Of a stretch of DNA of 64,000 bases, positions 16,987 to 28,203 are shown piece by piece (positions within the stretch are counted from its first letter, which is position 1; the number at the start of each line of letters is the position of its first letter). The stretch is from Allocatelliglobosispora scoriae (lineage in GTDB: Bacteria > Actinomycetota > Actinomycetes > Mycobacteriales > Micromonosporaceae). The stretch covers positions 1,240,001 to 1,304,000 of the forward strand of contig NZ_JACHMN010000001.1 of the NCBI RefSeq assembly GCF_014204945.1, in the 5' to 3' direction. The notes under the pieces are model-generated. The model worked only from the letters and a program-made list of their open reading frames with translations, ran no database searches and was not told the DNA's origin. Both the position numbers and the translations under genes were made by a program.

Positions 16987-17004
16987 CCGCACCACCACCC
17001 GTGG

Positions 17005-17044
17005 CACCGGGGCCGGGCGCAGCCAGCCCGCGTCCGGCCCCGTG
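17005..17044 (+). terminator. Intercistronic hairpin between binding protein and permeases
   Basis: Complementary GC-rich arms (about 17005-17016 and 17034-17044) lie in the 101-nt gap. In sugar transporter operons such structures typically stabilise the upstream mRNA or attenuate the downstream genes. Confidence 0.5.
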
Positions 17045-17087
17045 TCCCCACCAGCACCGCCGGCAACCCGAGAAGGGCCGACATCGC

Positions 17088-18038
17088 ATGACCGACCTCA
17101 AGACCCGGCACTCCGCCGGGCTGCCCGCCGCGGCCGCCGGCACTGCGCCGGCACCGCCGCCACGACACCGGCCCGGCTGGCGCCGCCAGCTCACACCGTG
17201 GCTCTACCTCTCGGCGGCCCTGGTGCTGCTGGTGACCTTCACCTACATCCCGGTCGCCAACATGATCTCCTACAGCTTCACCGACTGGGACGGGGTCAGC
17301 CCCGACAAGACCTTCGTCGGCGCCGACAACTATGTGGAGCTGTTCACCCGACCCGAGCTGTTCCAGGTGTTCTTCGTCAGCCTCTATTACCTGGCGGCCG
17401 CCGTCCTGCAGATCGTCGTCGCGCTGTATTTCGCGACCATCCTGACCTTCAAGACGCGGTTCCGGAACCTGTTCAAAGGGCTGCTCTTCTTCCCTTACCT
17501 GATCAACGGGGTGGCTGTCGCCTTCGTCTTCCTCTACTTCTTCAAGCAGGACGGCACGCTCGACTCGGTGCTGGCCATCGTCGGCGCCCACCCCGACAAG
17601 CTGTGGCTCGGCGATCCGGACCTGGTCAACGTGTCGCTGTCGGGCGTCTCGGTGTGGCGGTTCCTCGGATTGAACTTCGTGCTCTTCCTCGGCGCGATGC
17701 AGTCGATCCCGGCCGAGCTGCACGAGGCGGCCGAGATCGACGGCGCCTCGAAATGGCAGGTCTTCCGCAGCATCATCGCGCCGAGCATCCGGCCCATCAT
17801 CGGCCTGAGCGTCATCCTGTCGATCTCGGGCTCGCTGTCGGTCTTCGAGATCCCCTTCATCATGACCAGGGGTTTCGGCGAGAGCAAGACCTTCGTCATC
17901 CAGACCGTGAAGCTCGCCTTCGACTTCAACAAGATGGGGCTCGCCTCGGCCATGGCCGTGGTGCTGCTCGCCATCATCCTGCTGATCACCTGGGCGCAGC
18001 GCCGCCTGGTGCCCGACGAAAGGGCCGACCGGTCATGA
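17088..18038 (+). CDS. ABC sugar transporter permease (MalF-like)
   Basis: The 316-residue membrane protein has six predicted hydrophobic segments and the permease signature EAAEIDGASKWQVFRSIIAP near residue 214, which contacts the ATPase. The first membrane segment (LSAALVLLVTFTYIPV) follows a Pro/Arg-rich cytoplasmic N-terminus. ATG 17088 has a GAAGGG-type site upstream; the open frame extends much further 5' but that part is antisense shadow. It overlaps the next permease gene by ATGA. No ATPase gene is present, so, as for many actinomycete carbohydrate importers, a shared MsiK-type ATPase is probably encoded elsewhere. Confidence 0.92.
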   Translation: MTDLKTRHSAGLPAAAAGTAPAPPPRHRPGWRRQLTPWLYLSAALVLLVTFTYIPVANMISYSFTDWDGVSPDKTFVGADNYVELFTRPELFQVFFVSLYYLAAAVLQIVVALYFATILTFKTRFRNLFKGLLFFPYLINGVAVAFVFLYFFKQDGTLDSVLAIVGAHPDKLWLGDPDLVNVSLSGVSVWRFLGLNFVLFLGAMQSIPAELHEAAEIDGASKWQVFRSIIAPSIRPIIGLSVILSISGSLSVFEIPFIMTRGFGESKTFVIQTVKLAFDFNKMGLASAMAVVLLAIILLITWAQRRLVPDERADRS

Positions 18039-18916
18039 CCGCGCCGTCAGTCTCCCGTGCCGCCTTCGACCGGCGCGAGCGCCGCGCGGTGTTCCTGCGC
18101 CCGCTCGCGGTGACCCTCAAGTACCTGTCGCTGGTGGCCGCCTCCGTGGTGGTGCTGCTGCCGCTGGTGACGATCCTGTTCACCTCGTTGAAGACCGAGC
18201 AGGAGATGGCGAGCGGCGACACCCTGTCGCTGCCGGGCAACTGGTTCAACTTCGACAACTACGCCACCGCGTTCACCAAGGGCGAGATGCTCGCCGCCTT
18301 CGGCAACACCGCCTTCATCCTGCTGTTCTCCATCACCGGTACGGTCATCATCGGCTCGATGGCCGCTTACGCGATCGAGCGGTTCACGTTTCGTGCCAAG
18401 AAGCTCGTGGTGGCCGCGTTCCTGATGGCGACCCTCGTCCCGGCGGTCACGACCCAGGTGGCCACCTTCAAGGTGGTCGACGCGATGGGGCTGTTCGACA
18501 CGCGCTGGGCGCCGATCCTGCTCTACATGGGCACCGACATCGTCGCGATCTACATCTTCCAGCAGTTCATCCGAGGCATCCCGGTGTCGCTGGACGAGGC
18601 GGCCCGCCTCGACGGCGCCAACTCGTTCAAGATCTACCGCTCGGTGATCCTGCCGCTGCTCAAGCCGGCCATCGCCACCGTCGTGATCATCAAGGGCATC
18701 ACCGTCTACAACGACTTCTACATCCCGTTCCTCTATAACCCGTCGCCGGAGCTGGGGACCATCTCCACCTCGCTCTTCCGCTTCAAGGGGCCGTTCGGCG
18801 CGCACTGGGAGACCATCTCCGCCGGCGCCGTGCTGGTCATCGTGCCGACGCTCGTCATCTTCCTGGTGTTGCAGCGGTTCATCTACAACGGCTTCACCTC
18901 GGGCGCCGCCAAGTAG
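18035..18916 (+). CDS. ABC sugar transporter permease (MalG-like)
   Basis: The 293-residue membrane protein has about six hydrophobic segments and the EAA motif DEAARLDGANSFKIYRSVIL near 188-207. It pairs with the upstream permease to form the heterodimeric channel of a carbohydrate uptake (CUT1) importer. The ATG overlaps the previous stop. A 137-nt gap containing copy 2 of the 16-nt motif separates it from the GH2 gene, so transcription is probably re-initiated there. Confidence 0.93.
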   Translation: MTAPSVSRAAFDRRERRAVFLRPLAVTLKYLSLVAASVVVLLPLVTILFTSLKTEQEMASGDTLSLPGNWFNFDNYATAFTKGEMLAAFGNTAFILLFSITGTVIIGSMAAYAIERFTFRAKKLVVAAFLMATLVPAVTTQVATFKVVDAMGLFDTRWAPILLYMGTDIVAIYIFQQFIRGIPVSLDEAARLDGANSFKIYRSVILPLLKPAIATVVIIKGITVYNDFYIPFLYNPSPELGTISTSLFRFKGPFGAHWETISAGAVLVIVPTLVIFLVLQRFIYNGFTSGAAK

Positions 18917-18952
18917 CCCCGGCTGCCCCCGTCAGGGCCCATTCGGCCTGTC

Positions 18953-18968
18953 CACTTACTCGGTTCAG
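18953..18968 (+). promoter_or_regulatory. Shared 16-nt motif, copy 2 (candidate operator)
   Basis: Exact repeat of the 16 nt at 15569, located 86-101 nt before the GH2 start. An exact 16-nt match at a similar distance before two functionally linked genes is unlikely by chance. Confidence 0.55.
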
Positions 18969-19053
18969 CCCATTCTGCTATCCAGCCGACCGCCCGCCTG
19001 CCGCACCTCGACAGGTCAGGTCGATCGGCAAGTCCCGCCGAAGGAGCACACAC

Positions 19054-21423
19054 GTGAGCACCCACCGCCGCCTGCACACCGGTTGGACGCTGTCCGCCGT
19101 CGATGGCGCCCGCGACATCACCGCCATCCCTGCCGCCGTGCCCGGCTGCGTGCACACCGACCTGCTCACGGCCGGGCTCATCGACGACCCGTACCGCGAC
19201 GACAACGAAACGTCGCTGACCTGGATCGGTCGCACCGACTGGAGCTACCGCACCGAGTTCGACTGGCAGCCGCAGGGATTCGACCGCACCGACCTCGTCT
19301 TCGACGGTCTGGACACCGTCGCCACCGTCCGGCTCAACGGAGTCCCGGTGGCGACCACCGCCAACATGCACCGCAGCTACCGCATCGACACCGGCGGCCT
19401 GCTCACCGCGGGCACCAACACCCTCGAGGTGGCGTTCCGGGCACCGTACGCCTACACCGCCGAACGGGAGGCCGAGTACGGCGCGCTGCCCGGCCCGTAC
19501 GACGAGCCCTACCAGTTCATCCGGAAGATGGCCTGCAACTTCGGCTGGGACTGGGGACCGACGCTGGTCACCTCGGGCATCTGGCGCCCCGTCGGCCTGC
19601 ACTCCTGGTCCGGGGTCCGGCTCGCCGAGGTCCGCCCCGCCGTCCGCGCCGACGGGGTGGACGTGCACGTCCGCGTCGAGCGCGTCACCGACGCACCCGT
19701 CGAGGTGACGGCCGAGGTCGCCGGAGCCGTGGTGCACGCGGTGCTCCCGGCCGGGCAGACCGAGGCGACGCTGCGGCTCGACGTACCCGACGCGCGGCTG
19801 TGGTGGCCCCGGGGATACGGCGATCAGCCGCTCTACCCGTTGACCGTCACCGCCGGCGACGACGCGTGGACCCGCGAGATCGGATTCCGGACCGTGGAGC
19901 TCGACACCGACGCCTTCCGGCTGATCATCAACGGTGAGCCGGTGTTCGTGAAGGGTTTCAACTGGATCCCCGACGACTGCTTCCCCGCCCGGATCACCAC
20001 CGACCGGCTGCGCGAGCGGTTCGACCAGGCGGTCGGCACCGGGGCGAACACGCTGCGGGTGTGGGGCGGCGGGCTCTACGAATCCGATGACTTCTATGCG
20101 CTCGCCGACGCGATGGGGCTGCTCGTCTGGCAGGACTTCCCGTTCGCGTGCGCCGCCTACCCCGAGGACGACACGATGCGCGCCGAGGTGGCGGCCGAGG
20201 CCCGGGAGAACGTGGTCCGCCTGATGAGCCACCCGAGCCTGGTGATCTGGTGCGGCAACAACGAGAACATCGAGGGCCACCAGCACTGGGACTGGCGCGA
20301 GCCGCTGGGCGGCCGGGACTGGGGCGCCGGGTTCTACTTCGACCTGCTCCCGCGCGTCGTCGCCGAGCTCGACCCGACCCGGCCCTACTGGCCCGGCAGC
20401 CCCTACTCCGGCGCGCCGGACCGCGACGTGCACGACCCGTCCACGGGCACGATCCACATCTGGACCGTCTGGGGGCAGCGCGACTACACCTTCTACGACT
20501 CCTACACCCCCCGGTTCGTCGCCGAGTTCGGCTTCCAGGGGCCGCCCGCCTACGCCACCCTGCGGGCCGCCGTCTCCGACCAGCCGCTCACCCCGGACTC
20601 CCCCGGCGTCATGCACCACCAGAAGGCGACCGACGGCAACGCCAAGCTGCTGCGCGGCCTCGGGGACCACCTGCCGCAGCCGGAGAACTTCGACGACTGG
20701 CACTACTACACGCAGCTCAACCAGGCCCGGGCCATCGCCTACGGGGTGCAGCGCTTCCGGGCCCTGATGCCCTACTGCATGGGCACGATCGTGTGGCAGC
20801 TCAACGACTGCTGGCCGGTGACCTCGTGGGCCGCCGTCGACGGCGACGCCCGGCGCAAACCCCTGTGGTACGCGTTGCGCCGCGCCTATGCCGACCGCCT
20901 GATCACCTTCCACGACGGCGGATTCGCCCTGGTCAACGACTGCAGCGAGCCGTGGACCGGTGAGCTTCACCTGGCCCGGCTCGACGTCGGCGGGCAACCG
21001 CTCGCCAAGGACACCGCCACGGTCACCGTGGCGCCGCGATCGGTGCTGCAGATCCAGCTCGCGGACACGATCGCCGTCCCGGCCGACCCGGCCCGGGAGC
21101 TGCTCACCGCCGAGCTCGACGGCGTACGCGCGGTGCACATGTTCGCCGAGGACCCGCAGATGCTGTATCCGCCGGCCGCGTTCGATGCGAAGGTCGACAC
21201 CGACGACGACGGCGTCACCGTGACCGTCACCGCCGTCACCCTGCTGCGGGAGCTGGCCCTGTTCCCCGACCGGCTCGACCCGGACGCGGCCGTCGACGAG
21301 CAGCTGGTGACGCTGCTGCCCGGCGAGACCGCCACCTTCCGGATCACCACCGCGCGGGAGCTGCCCGCCGAGCAGCTGCTCGCCTATCCGGTGCTGCGCT
21401 GCGTCAACGAGGCCCGGCCGTGA
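19054..21423 (+). CDS. GH2 beta-mannosidase
   Basis: The 789-residue protein has the GH2 order: N-terminal sugar-binding domain (WSYRTEFDW), immunoglobulin-like domain, and TIM barrel with acid/base Glu in IWCGNNENIEG (about 399-409) and nucleophile Glu in FVAEFGFQG (about 488-496). The HQHWDW segment and overall layout fit exo-beta-mannosidases, which release mannose from the non-reducing ends of manno-oligosaccharides. There is no signal peptide, so it acts inside the cell after import. GTG 19054 has AAGGAG 8 nt upstream. The ROK kinase gene overlaps its stop, linking hydrolysis to sugar phosphorylation. Confidence 0.92.
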   Translation: MSTHRRLHTGWTLSAVDGARDITAIPAAVPGCVHTDLLTAGLIDDPYRDDNETSLTWIGRTDWSYRTEFDWQPQGFDRTDLVFDGLDTVATVRLNGVPVATTANMHRSYRIDTGGLLTAGTNTLEVAFRAPYAYTAEREAEYGALPGPYDEPYQFIRKMACNFGWDWGPTLVTSGIWRPVGLHSWSGVRLAEVRPAVRADGVDVHVRVERVTDAPVEVTAEVAGAVVHAVLPAGQTEATLRLDVPDARLWWPRGYGDQPLYPLTVTAGDDAWTREIGFRTVELDTDAFRLIINGEPVFVKGFNWIPDDCFPARITTDRLRERFDQAVGTGANTLRVWGGGLYESDDFYALADAMGLLVWQDFPFACAAYPEDDTMRAEVAAEARENVVRLMSHPSLVIWCGNNENIEGHQHWDWREPLGGRDWGAGFYFDLLPRVVAELDPTRPYWPGSPYSGAPDRDVHDPSTGTIHIWTVWGQRDYTFYDSYTPRFVAEFGFQGPPAYATLRAAVSDQPLTPDSPGVMHHQKATDGNAKLLRGLGDHLPQPENFDDWHYYTQLNQARAIAYGVQRFRALMPYCMGTIVWQLNDCWPVTSWAAVDGDARRKPLWYALRRAYADRLITFHDGGFALVNDCSEPWTGELHLARLDVGGQPLAKDTATVTVAPRSVLQIQLADTIAVPADPARELLTAELDGVRAVHMFAEDPQMLYPPAAFDAKVDTDDDGVTVTVTAVTLLRELALFPDRLDPDAAVDEQLVTLLPGETATFRITTARELPAEQLLAYPVLRCVNEARP

Positions 21424-22322
21424 CCGCCGTGCTCGCCGTCGACATCGGCGGCACGACGTTCGCCGGTGCCGTGATCGACGGCTCGGGCACGATCGCCGAC
21501 CATGCCGAGTTCCCGATCGGCCCCGACCCCACGGCGACCCTGCACCATCTCGTCAAGGTGCTGGTGAGGCCGGGGCTGCGCGGTGCGGGGATCGGCTCGG
21601 CCGGGCCGCTCGATCTCGCCGACGGCACGGTGAGCCCGATCAACATCCCCGGCTGGCGTGACTTCCCGATCGTCGCCGAGGTCTCCGCGCTGCTGGACGG
21701 CGTACCGGTCGCCCTCGCCGGCGACGCGCAGTGCATGGCGCTGGGCGAGTGGTGGCGGGGCGGGCACGCCGAGCACGCCCGTGCGCTGCTCGGCATCGTC
21801 GTGTCGACCGGCATCGGCGGCGGCCTCGTCCTGAACGGCAGCGTCTATCTCGGACCGACCGGCAACGCCGGGCACATCGGACACATCACCGTCGATCCGG
21901 CCGGCCAGGTGTGCCCGTGCGGTGCGACCGGCTGTGTCGAGACGATCGCCAGCGGCCCGGCCATGACCCGGTGGGCGCTGGCCAACGGCTGGCGACCGGA
22001 GACCGCCGACGCCCGACCGGACGCCAAGGCGCTCGCCGCCGACGCCCGCCGCGGCGATCCACCGGCGGTGGCTGCGTTCGCCCGAGCTGCCGACGCGCTG
22101 GCCACGGCCCTGCTGACCACCGCGGCACTCTGCGACGTCGACACCGTCGTCGTCGGTGGCGGTGTCGCGGCAGCCGGTGACACGCTGCTGGACCAGCTGC
22201 GCACCGCCATCGCCGCCCGCACCGGGATGCCGTTCCTGGGCCGGCTGCGCGTCGAGTCCACCGGGCTCGGCCGCCACGCCGGCCTCTACGGCGCCGCCGC
22301 CTTAGCCCTGACCGGGAACTGA
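21420..22322 (+). CDS. ROK-family sugar kinase
   Basis: The 300-residue protein has the ATP-binding DIGGTTF (7-13), a second phosphate motif (GIVVSTGIGGGLVLNG) and the ROK zinc motif CPCGATGCVE (about 166-175). No DNA-binding helix-turn-helix precedes the kinase domain, so it is an enzyme and not a ROK repressor. It probably phosphorylates mannose or glucose released by the adjacent GH2 and GH1 enzymes. The start overlaps the GH2 stop. Confidence 0.9.
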   Translation: MTAVLAVDIGGTTFAGAVIDGSGTIADHAEFPIGPDPTATLHHLVKVLVRPGLRGAGIGSAGPLDLADGTVSPINIPGWRDFPIVAEVSALLDGVPVALAGDAQCMALGEWWRGGHAEHARALLGIVVSTGIGGGLVLNGSVYLGPTGNAGHIGHITVDPAGQVCPCGATGCVETIASGPAMTRWALANGWRPETADARPDAKALAADARRGDPPAVAAFARAADALATALLTTAALCDVDTVVVGGGVAAAGDTLLDQLRTAIAARTGMPFLGRLRVESTGLGRHAGLYGAAALALTGN

Positions 22323-22397
22323 AAGGAGCCGCCTACGAACCCTCCCCGACCCGATCGCCGCGCCGCTCCCCCTCGACGCACGAGAAAGGCACCGCAC

Positions 22398-23825
22398 ATG
22401 CGTACCCCCCTGTTCCGTCCCCTGCGACGCGCCGCCGCCCTGGCGGCGGTGCTGACCCTGGCCGTGGTGACCCTCGGGCAGGCCCCTGCCCAGTCGTTCG
22501 GCCCCACCACCAGGGCCCAGCTGATCAGCTTCCTCAACGGCATCTCCGGGCAGAGCACGCTGTCCGGGCAGCACAACCGGGAACCCAACTCCGACCCCAC
22601 GAAATACACCCGGGTCGCCCAGTCGATCACCGGGCAGACGCCCGGCCTGTGGGGCGGCGACTTCCTCTTCGCCGCAGCCGACGTCAACGCCCGCCAAACG
22701 ATGATCAATCAGGCGATCCAGCAGTGGCAGGGCGGCTCCGTCGTCGCGCTCACCTGGCACCTCTGCCCGCCCACCGTCGGCACCACCTGCGGCTGGGACT
22801 CGGGCGGCATCCTCAGCCACCTCAACGACACCCAGTGGAGCCAGCTGATCACCAACGGCAGCTCGCTCAACAACGCCTTCAAGAACCGCCTCGCCGAGGC
22901 GGTGCCCTACCTGCGGCAGCTGCAGAACGCCGGGGTGCCGGTGCTGTGGCGGCCGATCCACGAGATGAACGAGGGCTGGTCCTGGTGGGGCGGTCGGCCG
23001 GGCGCCAACGGCAGCCGCAAGCTCTACCAGATCGTCTACGACTACCTCGTCGGCACGCAGGGCCTGACCAACCTGGTCTGGGTCTGGAACGTCAAGGACC
23101 TCAACATGGGGTCGCTCGCCGACTACTGGCCCGGCGCGTCCTATGTCGACGTCGCCAGCCTCGACGTCTGGGTCAAGCTGGAACCGAGCACCTCCGACTA
23201 CCAGGCGATGCTCAACATCGCCGGGGGTAAGCCGATCGCGCTCGCCGAGGTCGGCCGGGTCCCCAGCGTCGCCGTCATGAACGCGCAGCCGCGCTGGGCC
23301 TGGTGGATGGTGTGGGCCGAGTGGCTCACCGACCCCGCCTACAACAACAACGCGGCGGTGCAGCAGTCCTACTTCGCCGCCCGGGTGCTCAACCGGGGCG
23401 AGTTCACCGTCGGCGGGGGCGGCGGCGGCAGCCGTACCGGGGCGATCACCGGTGTCGGCAGCGGGCGGTGCGTGGACATTCCGAGCGCCGGCACCGCCAA
23501 CGGCCTGCAGGTGCAGATCTGGACCTGCAACGGTAGCGGCGCGCAGTCGTGGACGATCGGCACCGACGGCACCATCCGGGCGCTGGGCAAGTGCCTGGAC
23601 GTCAACGGCGGCATCAACGCCGACGGCACCAAGGTCCAGATCTGGGACTGCCTGGCGGGCAACACCCACCAGCAGTGGAGCTACAACGCGACCACCAAGC
23701 GGTTGACCAACCCGGAGACCGGCAAGTGCCTCGACGCCACCGGCCAGGGCACCGCCGACGGCGTCAAGCTGCAGATCTGGACCTGCAACACCCAGACCAA
23801 CCAGCAGTGGAACCTCCCCGCCTGA
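22398..23825 (+). CDS. Secreted GH26 beta-mannanase with C-terminal CBM13 (copy 1)
   Basis: The 475-residue protein has a signal peptide (to about residue 32), a GH26 catalytic domain (about 35-335) and a ricin-type beta-trefoil CBM13 (about 350-475) joined by a glycine linker (GGGGGGS). The acid/base Glu lies in RPIHEMNEGWSWWGG (about 188-191) and the nucleophile in IALAEVGR (about 282). GH26 enzymes cut beta-1,4-mannan internally. AGAAAGG lies about 15 nt before ATG 22398. The CBM13 DNA is almost identical to that of the second GH26 gene at 26681. A terminator-like hairpin follows. Confidence 0.94.
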   Translation: MRTPLFRPLRRAAALAAVLTLAVVTLGQAPAQSFGPTTRAQLISFLNGISGQSTLSGQHNREPNSDPTKYTRVAQSITGQTPGLWGGDFLFAAADVNARQTMINQAIQQWQGGSVVALTWHLCPPTVGTTCGWDSGGILSHLNDTQWSQLITNGSSLNNAFKNRLAEAVPYLRQLQNAGVPVLWRPIHEMNEGWSWWGGRPGANGSRKLYQIVYDYLVGTQGLTNLVWVWNVKDLNMGSLADYWPGASYVDVASLDVWVKLEPSTSDYQAMLNIAGGKPIALAEVGRVPSVAVMNAQPRWAWWMVWAEWLTDPAYNNNAAVQQSYFAARVLNRGEFTVGGGGGGSRTGAITGVGSGRCVDIPSAGTANGLQVQIWTCNGSGAQSWTIGTDGTIRALGKCLDVNGGINADGTKVQIWDCLAGNTHQQWSYNATTKRLTNPETGKCLDATGQGTADGVKLQIWTCNTQTNQQWNLPA

Positions 23826-23837
23826 CGGCGGCAGACG

Positions 23838-23883
23838 CTCGGGCGGCAGGCGGCACCAGGGCGCGGCCCGCCTGCCGCCCGAG
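23838..23883 (+). terminator. Hairpin after GH26 copy 1
   Basis: Perfect 16-bp stem (23838-23853 with 23868-23883) and a 14-nt loop, 13 nt after the stop codon and just before the GH1 start. Confidence 0.7.
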
Positions 23884-23904
23884 TCCTCCAACGACATCCC
23901 GCTG

Positions 23905-25268
<1,364 letters not shown>

Positions 25269-25272
<4 letters not shown>

Positions 25273-26633
25273 GACGCACGACTTTCGCCGTATCGCTGGC
25301 GCTCGCCGCAGCATTACTGACCCCGGCCGCCCCGGCGGCCGCCGCCGACCCGGTCGGCCCGATCACCGGTGTGCCGAGCGGGCGGTGCGTCGACATCCCC
25401 GGCGCCGCCACCACCAACGGCCTGCAGGTCCAGATCTGGACCTGCAACGGCACCGGCGCCCAGTCCTGGACGATCGGCACCGACGGGACCATCCGCGCGC
25501 TGGGCAAGTGCCTCGATGTCAACGGCGGCATCAACGCCAACGGCACCAAAGTCCAGATCTGGGACTGTCTCGCCGGCAACACCCACCAGCGATGGACCTA
25601 CAACACCACGACGAGGACCGTGATCAACCCCGAGACCGGCAAGTGCCTCGACGCCACCGGACAGGGCACCGCCGACGGCACCAAGCTGCAGATCTGGACC
25701 TGCAACAGCCAGACCAACCAGCAGTGGAACCTCCCCGGCACGACCACGCCGCCGGGCTGCACCCGCGCCTTCGGACCCGGTGAACGCACCGTGCCCGTCA
25801 CCTTCGCGGGCGCCACCTACCAGGTCACCGTCTACGTCCCCGCAGGCGCGAGCGCCGGGAGCCGTCTGCCGCTGGTGCTCAACCTGCACGGCACCTCCGG
25901 CACCGGCAGCAACCAGCTGGCCTACAGCGAGATGAAGAGCGCCGCCGACGCGGGGCAGTTCCTCGTCGCCGCGCCGAACGGGGCGTTCGTCAACGGCAGC
26001 GGCTTCGCCTGGAACGTGCCCAACGTCGGCAACCCGCCCGGCCGCGACGACGTGGGCTTCCTCGCCCAGGTGATCACCACCATGACCGGTGGCACGCTGT
26101 GCGCCGACGCCCGGCGCGTCTACCTCACCGGCTACTCCGGTGGCGGGCGGATGATCTCGGCGTACGCGTGCGCCCGGCCGAACACCGTCGCGGCGATCGC
26201 GCCCGTGGCCGGACTGCGCGCCGGACGACCCGACCCGGCCGACACCTCCCGGCCCGACCCGCTGTCGTGCCAGCCGGCCCGTGCGGTGCCGGTGATCGCC
26301 TTCCACGGCCAGCAGGACGCCACCAACCCGTACCCCGGCGGCGGTTCGGACCTGTGGAAATACTCGGTGCCCGTCGCGCAGCAGCGCTGGGCCGCCCTCG
26401 ACGGGTGCACCGGAACGCCGGTGACGACACAGGTCTCGGCCCACGTGTCCCGGATCGCCTACCTGGGCTGCCGGGACGGCGCCGAGGTGCAGCTCTACGC
26501 GGTCTCCGACGGGGGCCACACGTGGCCCGGCACCTCCCAGGCGTCGACCGGCAACGGCAACACCACTCACGAGATCAGCGCCAACAGCCTGATGTGGCAG
26601 TTCTTCCAGCGCTACCAGCTGCCCGCAGCCTGA
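25269..26633 (+). CDS. Secreted CBM13-esterase (CE1 / PHB-depolymerase-like)
   Basis: The 454-residue protein has a signal peptide (about 1-25), an N-terminal CBM13 (about 30-155) and an alpha/beta hydrolase of the CE1/LpqC type (about 170-454). The catalytic triad is visible: Ser in GYSGGGR (about 290), Asp in HGQQDATNP (about 345) and His in DGGHTWPG (about 416). The polysaccharide-binding module and the locus suggest removal of acetyl or other acyl groups from mannan; feruloyl or polyester substrates remain possible. GTG 25269 overlaps the GH1 stop. Here the CBM13 is N-terminal, whereas in the mannanases it is C-terminal. Confidence 0.87.
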
Positions 26634-26680
26634 TTGTCGTCCACGGACCCAGCCGCGCCCTCGGCGAAAGGGAACCACCG

Positions 26681-28120
26681 ATGAACGCTCCACCCCGCAG
26701 GCTCGCGGCCACCCTGGCGGCGGCCGTCCTCACCCTGGCCGGCCTGTCCGCCGGTCCGGCACCCGCCCTCGCTGCGCCACCCGCACCGGCGGGTGTCACC
26801 CGCACCGACGTCGTCAACTACTTCAGCGGGCTCACCGGCCGCAACTGGCTCTCCGGACAGCAGGACGGACCCAACAGCAACCCCGTCCAGTGGACCAACA
26901 AGGTCCGCGACATCACCGGCCTCTACCCCGGCGTGTGGGGCGGCGACTTCGGCTTCAGCCAGAACGACATCGACAACCGCCAGCGCGTCTTCGACCAGGC
27001 CAAGGCGGCCTGGGCGGCGGGCACCATCCCGGCCATCACCTGGCACGCCTGCGCACCGCTCGTCGCCACCTGCAACTTCGAGGGCGGCAGCTGGCCGGTG
27101 AAGGGCAGCCGGCTGTCGGACTCCCAGTGGAACGAGCTCGTCACCGACGGCGGAGGCCTCAACACCTCGTGGAAGCGGCGCCTCGACCAGACGGTGCCGT
27201 ACTTCCAGCAGCTCAAGGACGCCGGGATCCCGGTGCTGTTCCGCCCGTCGCACGAGATGAACGAGGCGTGGTCGTGGTGGGGCGGCCGACCGGGACCCAA
27301 CGGCAGCCGCAAGCTGTTCCAGATCACCCACGACTACCTGCTCAGCAAGGGATTCACCAACATCGTCTGGGTCTGGAACGTCAAGGACCTCGCCGGGGGT
27401 GCCGGGAGCGTCGCCGACTACTACCCCGGCGACGGGTACGTCGACCTCGTCACGCTCGACGTGTGGGTGCAGTATTTCCCGTCCACCGAGTGGTACACCG
27501 CGATGCAGAACATCGCGCACGGCAAGCCGATCGCCCTCGCCGAGGTCGGCCGCACCCCGACCCCGGCGCAGATGGCCGCCCAGCCCCGATGGACGTATTT
27601 CAGCGTCTGGATGGACTGGCTGACCAAGCCGGAGTACAACACCAACGACGGCGTGAAGGCGACCTACTACGACCCGCGCGTGCTCAACCGGGGTGAGATC
27701 TCGATCCCGGTCGGCACGTCGCCGACGCGTACCGGTCCGATCACCGGCGTGCCGAGCGGGCGGTGCGTGGACATCCCCAGCGCCGGCACCGCCAACGGCC
27801 TGCAGGTGCAGATCTGGACCTGCAACGGTAGCGGCGCGCAGTCGTGGACGATCGGCACCGACGGCACCATCCGGGCGCTGGGCAAGTGCCTGGACGTCAA
27901 CGGCGGCATCAACGCCGACGGCACCAAGGTCCAGATCTGGGACTGCCTGGCGGGCAACACCCACCAGCAGTGGAGCTACAACACGACCACCAAGCGGTTG
28001 ACCAACCCGGAGACCGGCAAGTGCCTCGACGCCACCGGCCAGGGCACCGCCGACGGCACCAAGCTGCAGATCTGGACCTGCAACACCCAGACCAACCAGC
28101 AGTGGAACCTCCCCGCCTAG
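26681..28120 (+). CDS. Secreted GH26 beta-mannanase with C-terminal CBM13 (copy 2)
   Basis: The 479-residue paralogue of the GH26 gene at 22398 has a signal peptide (about 1-31), a GH26 domain with acid/base Glu in RPSHEMNEAWSWWGG (about 190) and nucleophile in IALAEVGR (about 287), and CBM13 (about 352-479). The catalytic domains of the two copies are clearly diverged, while the CBM13 segments differ by only a few bases, which points to gene conversion. AAAGGGA precedes ATG 26681. Last gene of the mannan locus, followed by a strong terminator. Confidence 0.94.
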   Translation: MNAPPRRLAATLAAAVLTLAGLSAGPAPALAAPPAPAGVTRTDVVNYFSGLTGRNWLSGQQDGPNSNPVQWTNKVRDITGLYPGVWGGDFGFSQNDIDNRQRVFDQAKAAWAAGTIPAITWHACAPLVATCNFEGGSWPVKGSRLSDSQWNELVTDGGGLNTSWKRRLDQTVPYFQQLKDAGIPVLFRPSHEMNEAWSWWGGRPGPNGSRKLFQITHDYLLSKGFTNIVWVWNVKDLAGGAGSVADYYPGDGYVDLVTLDVWVQYFPSTEWYTAMQNIAHGKPIALAEVGRTPTPAQMAAQPRWTYFSVWMDWLTKPEYNTNDGVKATYYDPRVLNRGEISIPVGTSPTRTGPITGVPSGRCVDIPSAGTANGLQVQIWTCNGSGAQSWTIGTDGTIRALGKCLDVNGGINADGTKVQIWDCLAGNTHQQWSYNTTTKRLTNPETGKCLDATGQGTADGTKLQIWTCNTQTNQQWNLPA

Positions 28121-28128
28121 CGGCTGAC

Positions 28129-28171
28129 GGCACCCGGTGGCGGCAGGACGGTCCTGCCGCCACCGGGTGCC
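28129..28171 (+). terminator. 20-bp perfect terminator hairpin ending the mannan locus
   Basis: Arms 28129-28148 and 28152-28171 pair perfectly around a 3-nt loop, 8 nt after the GH26 stop. It separates the locus from the convergent gene at 28204. Confidence 0.85.
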
Positions 28172-28203
28172 CACGACGAGACCGCCGACCGCCGAAACCC
28201 TGT

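Noticed and set aside
16353-17087. Long N-terminal extension of the MalF-like permease
   Set aside because: It overlaps the binding-protein gene in another frame and lacks coding character; ATG 17088 gives a normal permease.
21420-22322. ROK-family transcriptional repressor
   Set aside because: There is no N-terminal helix-turn-helix; the protein is kinase-length with an intact ATP site.
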